From: Halicephalobus mephisto
Taxonomy: Eukaryota; Nematoda; Chromadorea; Rhabditida; Panagrolaimidae
Assembly (NCBI GenBank): GCA_009193035.1
Contig: SWDT01000009.1
Location: forward strand, 62,001-126,000
DNA length: 64,000 nucleotides
Direction: 5' to 3'
The first letter of the stretch is position 1. The number at the start of each line of letters is the position of its first letter. A program made the translations under genes and the position numbers. Under the pieces are notes generated by a model. That model was not told the DNA's origin, ran no database searches, and saw nothing but the letters and a program-made list of their open reading frames with translations. Positions 1 through 9,420 of this stretch are shown piece by piece.

Positions 1-320
1 TCATATACCATGAAATTCATATATGAACTTTTTGCGAAATTGTCCCGATGAGGAATTTCTAAAATTAAAATAGCCTACGTCACAATTTCGATTTTTTGTG
101 ATAGCTATTTCGTAATGGATGTTTTGGAGTAATATCTTTCCCAGATGGATCTGGAAATCTCTGGTTTAAGCTTATATGGAACATAGAACCCTGGGAATTG
201 GTGGCTATATATGAAAGTACTTGTGGATGTTGAAATAATCAAAATTAAACATCCCAGTATCTCGTCGAAAACGGACTACTTAGTTCACATCCGGAAATTT
301 GATATATGAAAAAAAAAAAC
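1..320 (-). other. Left edge, probably madd-4 intron
   Basis: No exon could be placed in phase after the weak donor near 321. The sequence is AT-rich without clear repeats. Confidence 0.3.
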
Positions 321-3300
321 CAACGTTGATTAACTGCTGATCGACGTCGTTTGGAGACAGGATTTCAGAAGCGTCTTTTTCGTTTTCTTCTTCTTCGATT
401 CTGTTGTTTGAAGGCTGTTTTGGTTTTGTCCTGTTGGTGTCGTCTTCACGCGGAATGGAGTTGTCAGATTCCCGGGGTTTGAACCTGAGGGTGACGTTTC
501 CTTGAGCTCCGTTCCCGAAGCAGGCATAGAGCCCGGCGTCCTCCATCCTCGCGTGGAAGATCCTCAGTGCTCCGTTCGAGGAAACCCTAATATGAGCTAA
601 AAAGAATATTTTAAATTACAATATCAAAAATCAAAAAATTTATTATTACGAAATAGTTGGAAATTTTCAGTTTTTGTGATTCCAAAAATTTGCATTGGAT
701 TCTAAAAAGTTCCAGAATTTTCTGCTGAATTCTGAAAGATTCTGGAAAATTTTAGAAAAATAAAATTCTAGAAAATTCTAGAAAATTATGAATTCTAGGA
801 TTTTTAACTCGATTCTGGAAAATTTTAGAAAATTTCAGAATTAAAAAAATTTTCTATGAGATTCTAAGAAGTTTCAGAACTTTATAGAATTCTGAAAACT
901 TTTGTGAAATTCTAAATATTTTAGAAAATTTAGAAAATTCTAAAAACTTTCAGAAATCACGAATTCTAGAACTTTAAACTCGATTCTGGAAATCTTTTAC
1001 TCGATTTTGAGAATTTTCTAAGATATATCTATAGATCCAAGGATCTTCTAGAGAAGCTTCTAAGATATATCCATATATCCTAGGATTTTCTAGAGAATTT
1101 TCTAAGATATATTCATATATCCTAGGATCTTCTTGAGAATCTTCTAAGATATATCCATATATCCTAGGATCTTCTAAGATGTTTGAACTGTAAAAGTTAG
1201 AAATATTTCCACGAAATTATCTCGGATTTTCAGAATTTCGTAATTAATCGAAAATCCTCACCGTTGTTCTCAATCGGACTGCCGTTTTTGGTCCAGGTTA
1301 TCTGGGACCGATCGAAGTTCTTGACAGGGCACTTGACCTTTATGCTTGTGCCTTCGTATAGGTTGGCCATTCCCCCGACGTTGAGGGTCAGTTTCCGGTG
1401 GTTGGGGTGGGTTTGATCGAAGTTGGGATCGATCCTGTTGGAGTCGTCGGAGTACGGTCGGAGCAGGGGGCCGGGGACGAGGTCGTAACTGAACCTCGAA
1501 CCTTCACAGGGTCCTAAGTTGCACAGTTGAACTGTCGGGGGTTTTTCGAGATCGGAACACTCGGTTGGAGGATCGTAAACTTTCAACTGTCCTCTGGCTG
1601 TTCGTTTTTCGCAGAAAATTTGTCTTTTTTGTTCTCCTGATCCACATGAAGTCGAACATGGAGACCATTGTTCCACTCTCCAGTTGACGGAACAATCTAA
1701 CAGTCCACAGGGCTCCTGATCCGGGGGTCTCGGGACGGGACATTGCCCGTCCGGCAGGAGCAAAGTAGACTCGGCCCCTCCGGCTTTCGCCATCTGACGC
1801 ACGCATCGCACTTTCCGGGTTCTGATCCCGCCGCCGCAGGGGTGCGAACACTCCCCCATGGGCCCCGTCTCCCAGACCGGGGGACAGGGGTCCTTGTTGC
1901 ACTCCCGCCAGAGGTCCACCGGCCGCTGCTTCGCGTCGCAGCGGGACCACGGAACGGGGGTCTTCTTGTTCGAATCTATGCACTTCAGGACGGACTTCTG
2001 TTTTCCCCCGAGACATGAAGCAGAACAAGGTCCCCAATCACCGTAATCCCATCGGTAATTTCCTCTGATTTTTTCATATGTCAGTTTTACCGAATTTTCC
2101 GGATCAGAAACATCCCCCACAATTCCCGGACAGATCTGGGTCTGACATGGCTGGAACAACACTGGCTTCTGCTCCCCTTCACACTCGTAATCCGGCAACT
2201 TGATCACGTTCGAAGTTATCCCTTGGAACGCCACACATTCCACCGTCCTCGATCGGACCCCCGGCCCACAGCTGGCACTGCATTCAGACCACACTCCAGG
2301 ATAAAATCTGTAATCAAAAAATTTTAAAAATTAAAAAAAAAATTAAAGAATTTAAAAAAATCAGAAAATTAAAAAAATTTTAAAAAATCAGAAAATTTTA
2401 AATTATTTCGAAAATCATTTTAAAAATCATAAAAAAAGTTACATAAATTTTAAAAAATTATAAAAATTTTTATTTTTCAAAGATTTATGAAAAGTTTTAT
2501 TACAATTTATAAAATTTTCGAAATTTTAAAAAATTACAAAAATTTTTATAAATTTTTCAGATTTCTAGAAATTTCCCAAGAATATTGTCGAAAATTCTAA
2601 AACCTTCCAGTCGATTTTAGGATTCTCGGAAAATTGATGACTGAAATGGACTTACTTGGGTTTGGTCTTATCAGTCGTTCCGGAAAATCCGTTCAGGAGC
2701 CGGGCAGGTTCTTCCTGGAGACTGTAGCCGCCTCTGGCGTCGTTCCATTGAGAAAACGGACTTTCGGCCACAAAACTAAAATATTTTTTTAATTATTAAA
2801 ATTACTTTTTAAATAGGGAAATTTTTTTGAATTAAATTTAGTCCCTTTAATTTTTACAATTTTTCTTAAATGAAAATTGCCGAAGGGTATTTGCATGATT
2901 TATTGTGTCCAAAAGTGCTTTTGTTGGTGGTCAGAACCAAATTCATTATGGCTAATCGGTCATCGAAATCGGACAAAGGGTCGAGGACGAGTGGCCTCCG
3001 GGATTACTCAAGGAGCTTCTGCCAGCTTCGAGATTAAACATGAATTACGAGCGGACCAAACTTTAAAGAATGAATAATGACACTTTCAAAAAGTAAAAAT
3101 TGAGTAATTGTCGGCTTTGGAAATTTCTACTTTGATTAATTTTAGTTTTTTTGGAAAAATTGGTCGTTTCAAACTAATCAGGTCGATCTCTGGTCTGTAT
3201 TTTAAAAAACAGAAGATTTAAATTCATTAATATTTTTAAAAATTCAATTTTATTTATATTTAAAAAAAGAGAAAATTTAAATTCATTAATATTTTAAAAA

Positions 3301-3640
3301 ATTCTATTTTTTTATATTTAAAAAAAGAGAAAATTTAAATTTATTTACATTTAAAAAATCTAAAATTAAATTTATTTATATTTAAAAAAATTTCATTTTT
3401 CTTTGATTTTAAAAATATTTAAAAAATTTATTTTGCGGTAAATTTTGAATAAAAATTTTTTCCTTTATTTGACTGCAGATAAATAAGGAGTTTCGGTTCA
3501 AAGATAGCGAGATTTATGGCTGGAAGATAAACTTACAAGTCGTTTCTTTGGTTTCCTCTCGAATCTTCGATAAAACCGTGCGCCAAAAACGTGCCAGAAA
3601 CCAAACATAACAAAAACGGCAAATAAAATTCTTTTTTCAT
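321..3640 (-). CDS. madd-4: MADD-4 short (B-type) isoform from an internal first exon
   Basis: A separate ATG at 3640 opens an exon (3640-3537) encoding a clear signal peptide, MKKEFYLPFLLCLVSGTFLA, then a short linker. It ends in a perfect GTAAGT donor in phase 2. That phase matches the acceptor of the common exon 2775-2656 exactly as the long-isoform exon 5589-5547 does, so both can splice to the same downstream exons. The product would be four thrombospondin repeats plus the Ig domain and whatever follows the left edge, lacking the cysteine-rich region and the first four repeats. C. elegans madd-4 is known to make a short MADD-4B from an internal promoter, and this layout reproduces it. 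The presumed promoter is 3641 to about 5500, including a CCAAT-bearing minisatellite. Confidence 0.8.
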
Positions 3641-6600
3641 CTTGCCGAAATAGAATCAAATCATCTATAGAATTAATTTTAATAAAAATTTAAATTCGCG
3701 CAAAAATTAAATAATTTTTCAAATATCAAAAAATGGCCAATGGACAATTTTTCACGACTTTTTTGACAAAAGTGGCCAATGAACAGTTTTTCACGGATTT
3801 TTTTGACAAAAATGGCCAATGGACAGTTTTTCACGGCTTTTTTGATAAAAATGGCCAATGGACAGTTTTTCACGACTTTTTTGACAAAAATGGCCAATGG
3901 ACAATTTTTCCACGGCTTTTTTCTGACAAAAATGGCCAATGGACAGTTTTGTCGCGGCCTTTTTTGACAAAACGGTCATTTTGGACATGTCCCAGAAAAT
4001 GGGCGGAGCAAAAGTAGGGTCAAAATCGTCCATTCATCAAGGTTTCTATCGACAAAGAATTTAGAAAATTAAAAATTTCATCCCAAAACAAAAAACAATC
4101 ATTTTTGAAAAAAATAGAAAATTGTTAGTTTTCAAAAAAAATTTCAGTAATAAAAATTGAAAAATGTGAAAATTACATTTTTATAAAAAAAAAGTAAAAA
4201 AATATTTTTTTATAAAAAAAATAAAAAAGGATTTTTTATAAATTCGAAAATTGTCTTAAGAGGAATTTTTGGAATTTTCCAGTTAGGACCAAAAATGTGG
4301 AATTTAATATTTAAATTAATTTTTAATTTTTGGAATTTTAAAAAAATTAAAAAATGTTATACAATTACAGTAGCGAATAGGATTTTAAAAAAAAAGGATT
4401 TTTTATAAATTCGAAAATTGTCTTAAGAGGAATTTTTGGTATTTTCCAGTTGGGACTAAAAATGTGAAATTTAATATTTAAATTAATTTTTAATTTTTGA
4501 AATTAAAAAAAATTAAAAAATGTTATACAATTACAGTAGCGAATAGGATTTTAAAAAAAAAAGTATTTATTATAAATTCGAAAATTGTCTTAAGAGGAAT
4601 TTTTGGAATTTTCCAGTTAGGACCAGAAATGTAAAATTTAATATTTAAATTAATTTTTAATTTTTGGAATTTTAAAAAAATTAAAAAATGTTATATAATT
4701 ACTGTAGCGAATAGGATTTTTAAAAAAATTTGTTCATCCGAAAAATATATGTTTCAGAAAACGATTGAAACTAGTTAAAAATTGAAACAAAGGAGCTGAG
4801 TCCGTTTCTGGAAGAATGACAAATCGCTTTTTCATCCTTTTCGGAATTCGGCAAAGTTGGATTCCCTGAGGACATTCTTAAAGAAAACAAAAAACTCGAC
4901 TTTTCTTATCCACAAATAACGGCCGTAATCTCGGGATTCAAAGAGATAAATTGGTTTTTTGTTGGATTCAGACACAGACCAGATTTGACTTTGAAAAAGT
5001 CCGAAATTTTGGTCAAACATGGTTATTCAATTTTTTGGATAAATCAAGTCGTAAAAATTCTGCAAATTTCTTTATTTATGATCTTTCGAAAAGATTAAAG
5101 GACATCATACAAGATTTTGGAACTTTTCAGAACCTCATAAATGTTTTTAAAATTACTCAAAAAAATTTGGTTTTTTGGTCCCGACTGGAAAATTTCAAAA
5201 ATTCGTGTCGAGACAGATTTTTAAAATTTATAATGAAAATTTATGCTTTTTTATACTATTATAATTAAAATATTCCAAAATTACTCAAAAAACAAAAATT
5301 TGGTTTTTTTGGTCCCGACTGGAAAATTTCAAAAATTCGTGTCGAGACAGATTTTTAAAATTTATAATAAAAATTTATGCTTTTTTTTATTATAATTAAA
5401 ATATTCCAAAATTACTCAAAAAACAAAAATTCAGTTTTTTGGTCCCGACTGGAAAATTTCAAAAATTCGTGTCGAGATAAATTTTTGAAATTTATAATAA
5501 AAATTTGAAAATTTTTTTGTGATTAAATTCGAAAATTAAGACCTACCGATAACGGTCAACGTTGTGGACGGAATTTGGAGAAGTAAATTCTGAAAAAATT
5601 AAAAATAAAAAAATTTTTAAATTTAAAAAAAAATAAACCTTTGAAATTGTCACAATTAAGATTACTGTAGCAATTTTGTCTGTCAGGAGGTTTGTCGATG
5701 ATTTTACAAAAAATTTCATCAACGATTTTTTCGTTTTGATGACATTTTACAGTTCTTTTTTGAAATCCATTGCCGCAGGAAACGGAACAAAAATTCCAAT
5801 CTCCGACGACCCATTTTGGACATTCTTGAATTTCGCATTTTTTTTCCATTTCTGGCTTCTGAGATTTCCAACAATAATGATCATCAACTTTTCTGTTTTC
5901 TGTCTTCTTTGAACCGGAATCAGAATGGGATTCAACACAGAAAACTTCCCTCGTCTGAATCCCACCCCCACAGGAAACAGAACACGAAGACCACTCGGAT
6001 TCTAGCCATCTGAAGTCAATTTTTATATAATTGTTTTTAAAAATTAAAAAAAAGCAAAAAGCACAGCAAAAAATTAAAAATTAAAAATTAAAAAAACTAA
6101 AAAAAATTAAAAATTAAAAAAAACTAAAAAGTTTAAAAATTAAAAAAAACTGAAAATTATTTAAAAACAAATAAAAACTAAAAATTATTCTAAAATTTAA
6201 AAAAATTAAAAATTATTAAAAAAACAAATAAAAACTAAAAAAAATTAAAAAAATTAAAAATTATTTAAAAATAACAAAAAATAAAAATTATTTTAAAATT
6301 TTTAAAAATTATAAAAACTGAAAATCACTGCACCCGACTTGCCGGTGCTTTTTTGGGTGAATGGATTACCTGCAGCTAGAAATCGAATGATTAATCCCCT
6401 GTGGCATTTTTCCCAGAAGCTTTGCCCCCTCTGCGTGATTCGTTGTGACTTACTCGTAATCTAGTGCCAAAACTGGCCTACAGAAGAAATAAGATTAAAT
6501 AATAATTTTTAAAATAATTAATTTTTTGAGAAATTGTCTCAACACGAATTTTAGGATTTTTAAAAAATTAAAATTTTTGAAGTTTTAGAAACCTTCAGAA

Positions 6601-9420
6601 ATTTGGGTAAAATTTTAGAAAATTTCGAAATTTTTTTTTAATTTCAGAAGGTTTCAGATGCCCATGTGAAGTTTCAAGAAAAATTTCAAATATTTTCGAA
6701 AATTTCAAAAAATTTCGAAAATTTCAGAATTTCGAAGCTTCTATGAAATTCTGGTAACCTATACAAAATATTAGAAAATTCTTAAAAATCCCGCTGAAAT
6801 TTCGACAATTTTCAGAAATTTCCATAAAATTCTAAAAACTTTTAAAAAATTCTATTTTGAAATCTTGAAAATTTGAAAATTATTAAATTTTCGAGAACTT
6901 AAAAATTATTAGATTTTCGAAAATTTCAAAATTATTAGATTTTCGAAAACTTAAAAATTATTAGATTTTCGAAAATTTCAAAATTATTAGATTTTCGAAA
7001 ATTCTAATTCTATAGAACCAAGGTTATTTAAAAATGATTAATTATGATTTCAGAGATGCGGACTTCATTTGCATTTTTTTTTGGACGAAAAAATGCCAGT
7101 TTTCGTCCAAGGACAAAAGAAAATTGATTTTATTGTCCGAAAACCGATTTTTTAGGAAAATAGGATTTAATGGATAAGAAACAAGGGGGACTTACTGGGC
7201 AGGACAGACGACGTGGGGACAACTCCGTACTTGGGGTCGCGGTCGGGTCTGGTCCCCGCACAATCGCTCCGGGACCACTCTGTTCGTTACTGTATTCATG
7301 CAGACAGACACTGACACTCTGTAGCCTGAACATTGTTCGAATAATAATTAATTTAAAATCAAAACTAAAAAAAAACATTATTCGTGTTGAGACCACTCCA
7401 TGAAGTATATTCTTAGAAATAGAACCAAAGAAACTATTTGTTCGAAAACCACTGGTCCCACCACGAATGATGCTCAAAGCAGTAGAACTAAATTCATAAT
7501 TGAAAAATAATTTAAAATCATTCGCTCTAGGAGCATTAGTTGAAATATTTTATAAATTATTTTATAAATTAAAACTAAAAAAATAATATTTTAAAAATCA
7601 CTGGTCCCGTCACGAATGAAGCTTAAAAAAGTAAAATTAAATTCATAATTTAAAATCATTCGTTCCAGGAGTACTAGTTGAAATATTTTATAAATTAAAA
7701 ATAAAAAAATAATAATTTAAAAATCACTGGTCCCACCACGAATGATGCTTAAAAAAGTAAAATTAAATTTATAATTAAAAAGTAATTAAAAATCATTCGT
7801 TCCAGGAGTACTAGTTGAAATATTTTGTAAAATAAAACTTAAAAATTGTCAATTTCGAAATTATTGGTCCTACCACGAATGATGGTTGATTTATTTTTTG
7901 AAAAAGAACTTAATTGACTTTTGGAAAATAACCTACTGTTTGGCCCGCAGGTCTTGTCACAAGGAGAAAACTGCTGGGTGTCTTTCCAGACGAAGATGGC
8001 TTTGCCGCAAGACTTGCCATCCCCTCCGCAGGTCCCGCATTGGTCTATCCGGGCACTTGATCCGATGATGAAGTCACATCCGAGGGACTCGCATTTTCCC
8101 TTGAGACAAGCCCCGAACATCCCGGGTTCTCGTTCGCATCTGGAACCATCTCGCAAGTGGGTCTGGAAATCCCGCACTGATCCGTCCTTAGTCGATCTGC
8201 AGACAAGGGAACACTTGCGTTTGGGGTCTGCCACCGGAACCCACACGTCCCCAGGGACAGTCCCGTTCGAGTGCCGGCTCTTCAACGAACATTCCACCTC
8301 AGCGTCCGTTCGGGTTTCCCTCTCACAAATCTGGAAAGTTATTGTTATGTCTTCTAGTTAGAATAAGACAGAATACAAAACAGGAAGAAATATTATAACT
8401 ATCAGAGTCATACCTAGGGAGGACTCCCGGTACACCAAATGTTCCCTTTTGCACTCCTCAGTGGATAAACAAGACTATTGAATCTTCGGTGTTCTGGATA
8501 TCTCCTGTCTTGGAGACTATGCGTCCACAACACATGTGAATATGTGGAATTCTCAAAAAATTACAAAATGAGTACTCAATCACTACTCTTAAAATCCTGA
8601 TATCAGGTTCACTTTTTTCAGATTCTAAATGAAACATGAACAAAAGGTATAAAATTTTGAGAATTATAATCCGCATATTAAATTGCTCAAATAAAAATTC
8701 TAAAAGTTGCTGGTGTTATGCCTTCTAGTTAGAATGAGACAGAATACAAAACAGGAAGAAATATTATAACTATCAGAGCTACACCCAGGGAGGACACCTA
8801 GTACACCAAATGTTCCCTTTCGTACTCCTCAGTGGATAAACAAGACTATTGAATCTTCGATGTTCTGAATATCCTTGGTGTTCTTGATATCTCCTGTCTT
8901 GAGGACTATGTGTCCATAACAATTATCATTATTACATTATTTTGAAATTCAAAAATTAATTTCTAAGAAAATTATCCCGAAACAAATTTCCAAAAAATTC
9001 TAAAATTTTAATTTTTAATAAATTCTAGAAATTTCGACGAAGATTTTTAAAATTATAAAAAATATGAAATTTAAAAGTTTCAAATTTTAGGATTTTCAAA
9101 ATTAAAATTTTTTTGAAATTGTCTAATTTTTGAATTTTTTTATAAAAATTTTAGAAAATAAAAATAAAAATACAAACCATGGTGTTGCATATACGGTACC
9201 GACTCGAGGGGCCGGAGCAGTGGACGTCGAGACATCTTCTCAGTTGGTACTGTATCCCGGACCCACAGGGTTTCGTGCAGCTGGACCACCGACTCCATTT
9301 GGCCCACCCCAGGAGGTACTCCGAGTCCTCCGGGTTCGGGTCGAAGACGGGGTGTCTGGAGTACTTGGCCCCGACCCCGAGGACCAAAAACGAGAGAACA
9401 ACGATCCAGAGTCGATGCAT
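321..9420 (-). CDS. madd-4: MADD-4/Punctin (ADAMTS-like), long isoform, 3' end outside window
   Basis: Secreted extracellular-matrix protein of the ADAMTSL/Punctin family; in C. elegans MADD-4 guides muscle arms and organises postsynaptic receptor clusters. Exons on the minus strand: 9420-9178, 8330-7933, 7318-7196, 6477-6454, 6009-5639, 5589-5547, 2775-2656, 2307-1262 and 596 to about 321; phases agree at every junction. The first exon encodes a signal peptide (MHRLWIVVLSFLVLGVGA) and a thrombospondin repeat (WSRWSSCTKPCGSG). The second encodes the ADAMTS cysteine-rich region (CGTCGGDGKSC). Further thrombospondin repeats start at CDKTCGPN, WSSCSVSCGGG and WNFCSVSCGNG. Exon 2307-1262 adds four more (CSASCGPG, CSASCLGG, CSHPCGGG, CSTSCGSG) and the first half of an Ig domain (IKVKCPV, ITWTKNG); exon 596 supplies the second half (MEDAGLYACFGNG). 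The donor near 321 is weak. A C-terminal PLAC domain, expected in this family, would lie left of position 1. The orthology call rests on domain order plus the two-promoter layout; another ADAMTSL paralogue is possible. Confidence 0.82.
597..1261 (-). repeat. madd-4 intron with ~45-58 bp ATATATCC repeats
   Basis: 1013-1180 contains four units with TCTAAGATATATCCATATAT and CCTAGGATCTTCTAGAG. 660-1010 is degenerate AATTCTAGAAAATT sequence. No exon is seen. Confidence 0.6.
2877..3110 (-). promoter_or_regulatory. Complex island in the madd-4B first intron
   Basis: About 230 bp of normal base composition stands out in an AT-repeat intron (2776-3536). It contains CATGATTTATTGTGTCC, GGTCATCGAAATCGGACAAA and GAGATTAAACATGAATTACG. 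No splice-flanked open frame fits the minus-strand gene. It could be an enhancer or a fossil insertion. Function is inferred from position only. Confidence 0.3.
3733..3975. repeat. Six-copy ~39-bp minisatellite with CCAAT boxes
   Basis: Six units of the form GACAAAAATGGCCAATGGAC then AGTTTTTCACGGCTTTTTT, with GGCCAAT at 3735, 3774, 3814, 3853, 3892 and 3934. It lies about 95-335 bp upstream of the madd-4B ATG. It stays open in several frames on both strands because of the repeat, not because it codes. Confidence 0.85.
4234..4735. repeat. Three ~168-bp tandem repeats
   Basis: Units start near 4236, 4404 and 4571 (TTATAAATTCGAAAATTGTC). Each ends in TACAGTAGCGAATAGGATTT or its variant TACTGTAGCGAATAGG. 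They lie upstream of the madd-4B start. Confidence 0.8.
5147..5505. repeat. Three ~130-bp tandem repeats with GTCGAGACA tag
   Basis: Units start near 5151, 5281 and 5411 (ATTACTCAAAAAAC). Each contains GGTCCCGACTGGAAAATTTC and AATTCGTGTCGAGA. They lie directly downstream of long-isoform exon 5589-5547 in transcript order. Confidence 0.8.
6010..7195 (-). repeat. madd-4 introns around the microexon
   Basis: 6040-6320 is AAAAATTAAAAATTA repeats. 6325-6470 is a complex patch that includes the microexon and a possible intronic control region downstream of it. 6500-7020 is degenerate AAATTTTCGAAAATTTCAAA repeats, ending in a ~32-bp ATTATTAGATTTTCGAAAAC array. Confidence 0.5.
6454..6477 (-). other. 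madd-4: 24-nt microexon of madd-4 long isoform
   Basis: The 24 bases lie between a TTTCTTCTGTAG acceptor and a CGA|GTAAGT donor on the minus strand, inside a 1.2-kb intron. They keep phase 2 on both sides and add an open linker reading PVLALDY just before the next thrombospondin repeat (WLESEWSSC). It is included in the long model because both splice sites are strong and the linker fits. It may be alternatively spliced, since skipping it also keeps the frame. Confidence 0.6.
7445..7890. repeat. Four ~130-150 bp repeats with GGTCCCACCACGAATGATG
   Basis: The tag occurs at about 7454, 7603, 7729 and 7865, each followed by CATTCGTTCCAGGAGTACTA (variants). They fill the intron between madd-4 exons 8330-7933 and 7318-7196. 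Confidence 0.8.
8346..8925. repeat. Two direct ~200-bp repeats in madd-4 intron 1
   Basis: 8346-8540 and 8716-8920 share TTCTAGTTAGAATNAGACAG, ACAAAACAGGAAGAAATATT, GGATAAACAAGACTATTGAA and TCTCCTGTCTT, at roughly 90% identity. Base composition is more balanced than the surroundings, suggesting a dispersed element inserted or duplicated here. No coding frame or terminal repeats were found. Confidence 0.7.

Noticed and set aside
3679..4033. Open frames on both strands with repeated GQWTVF or SIGHFCQK peptides
   Set aside because: They come from the 39-bp minisatellite being open in several frames; no start context, splice sites or domain.
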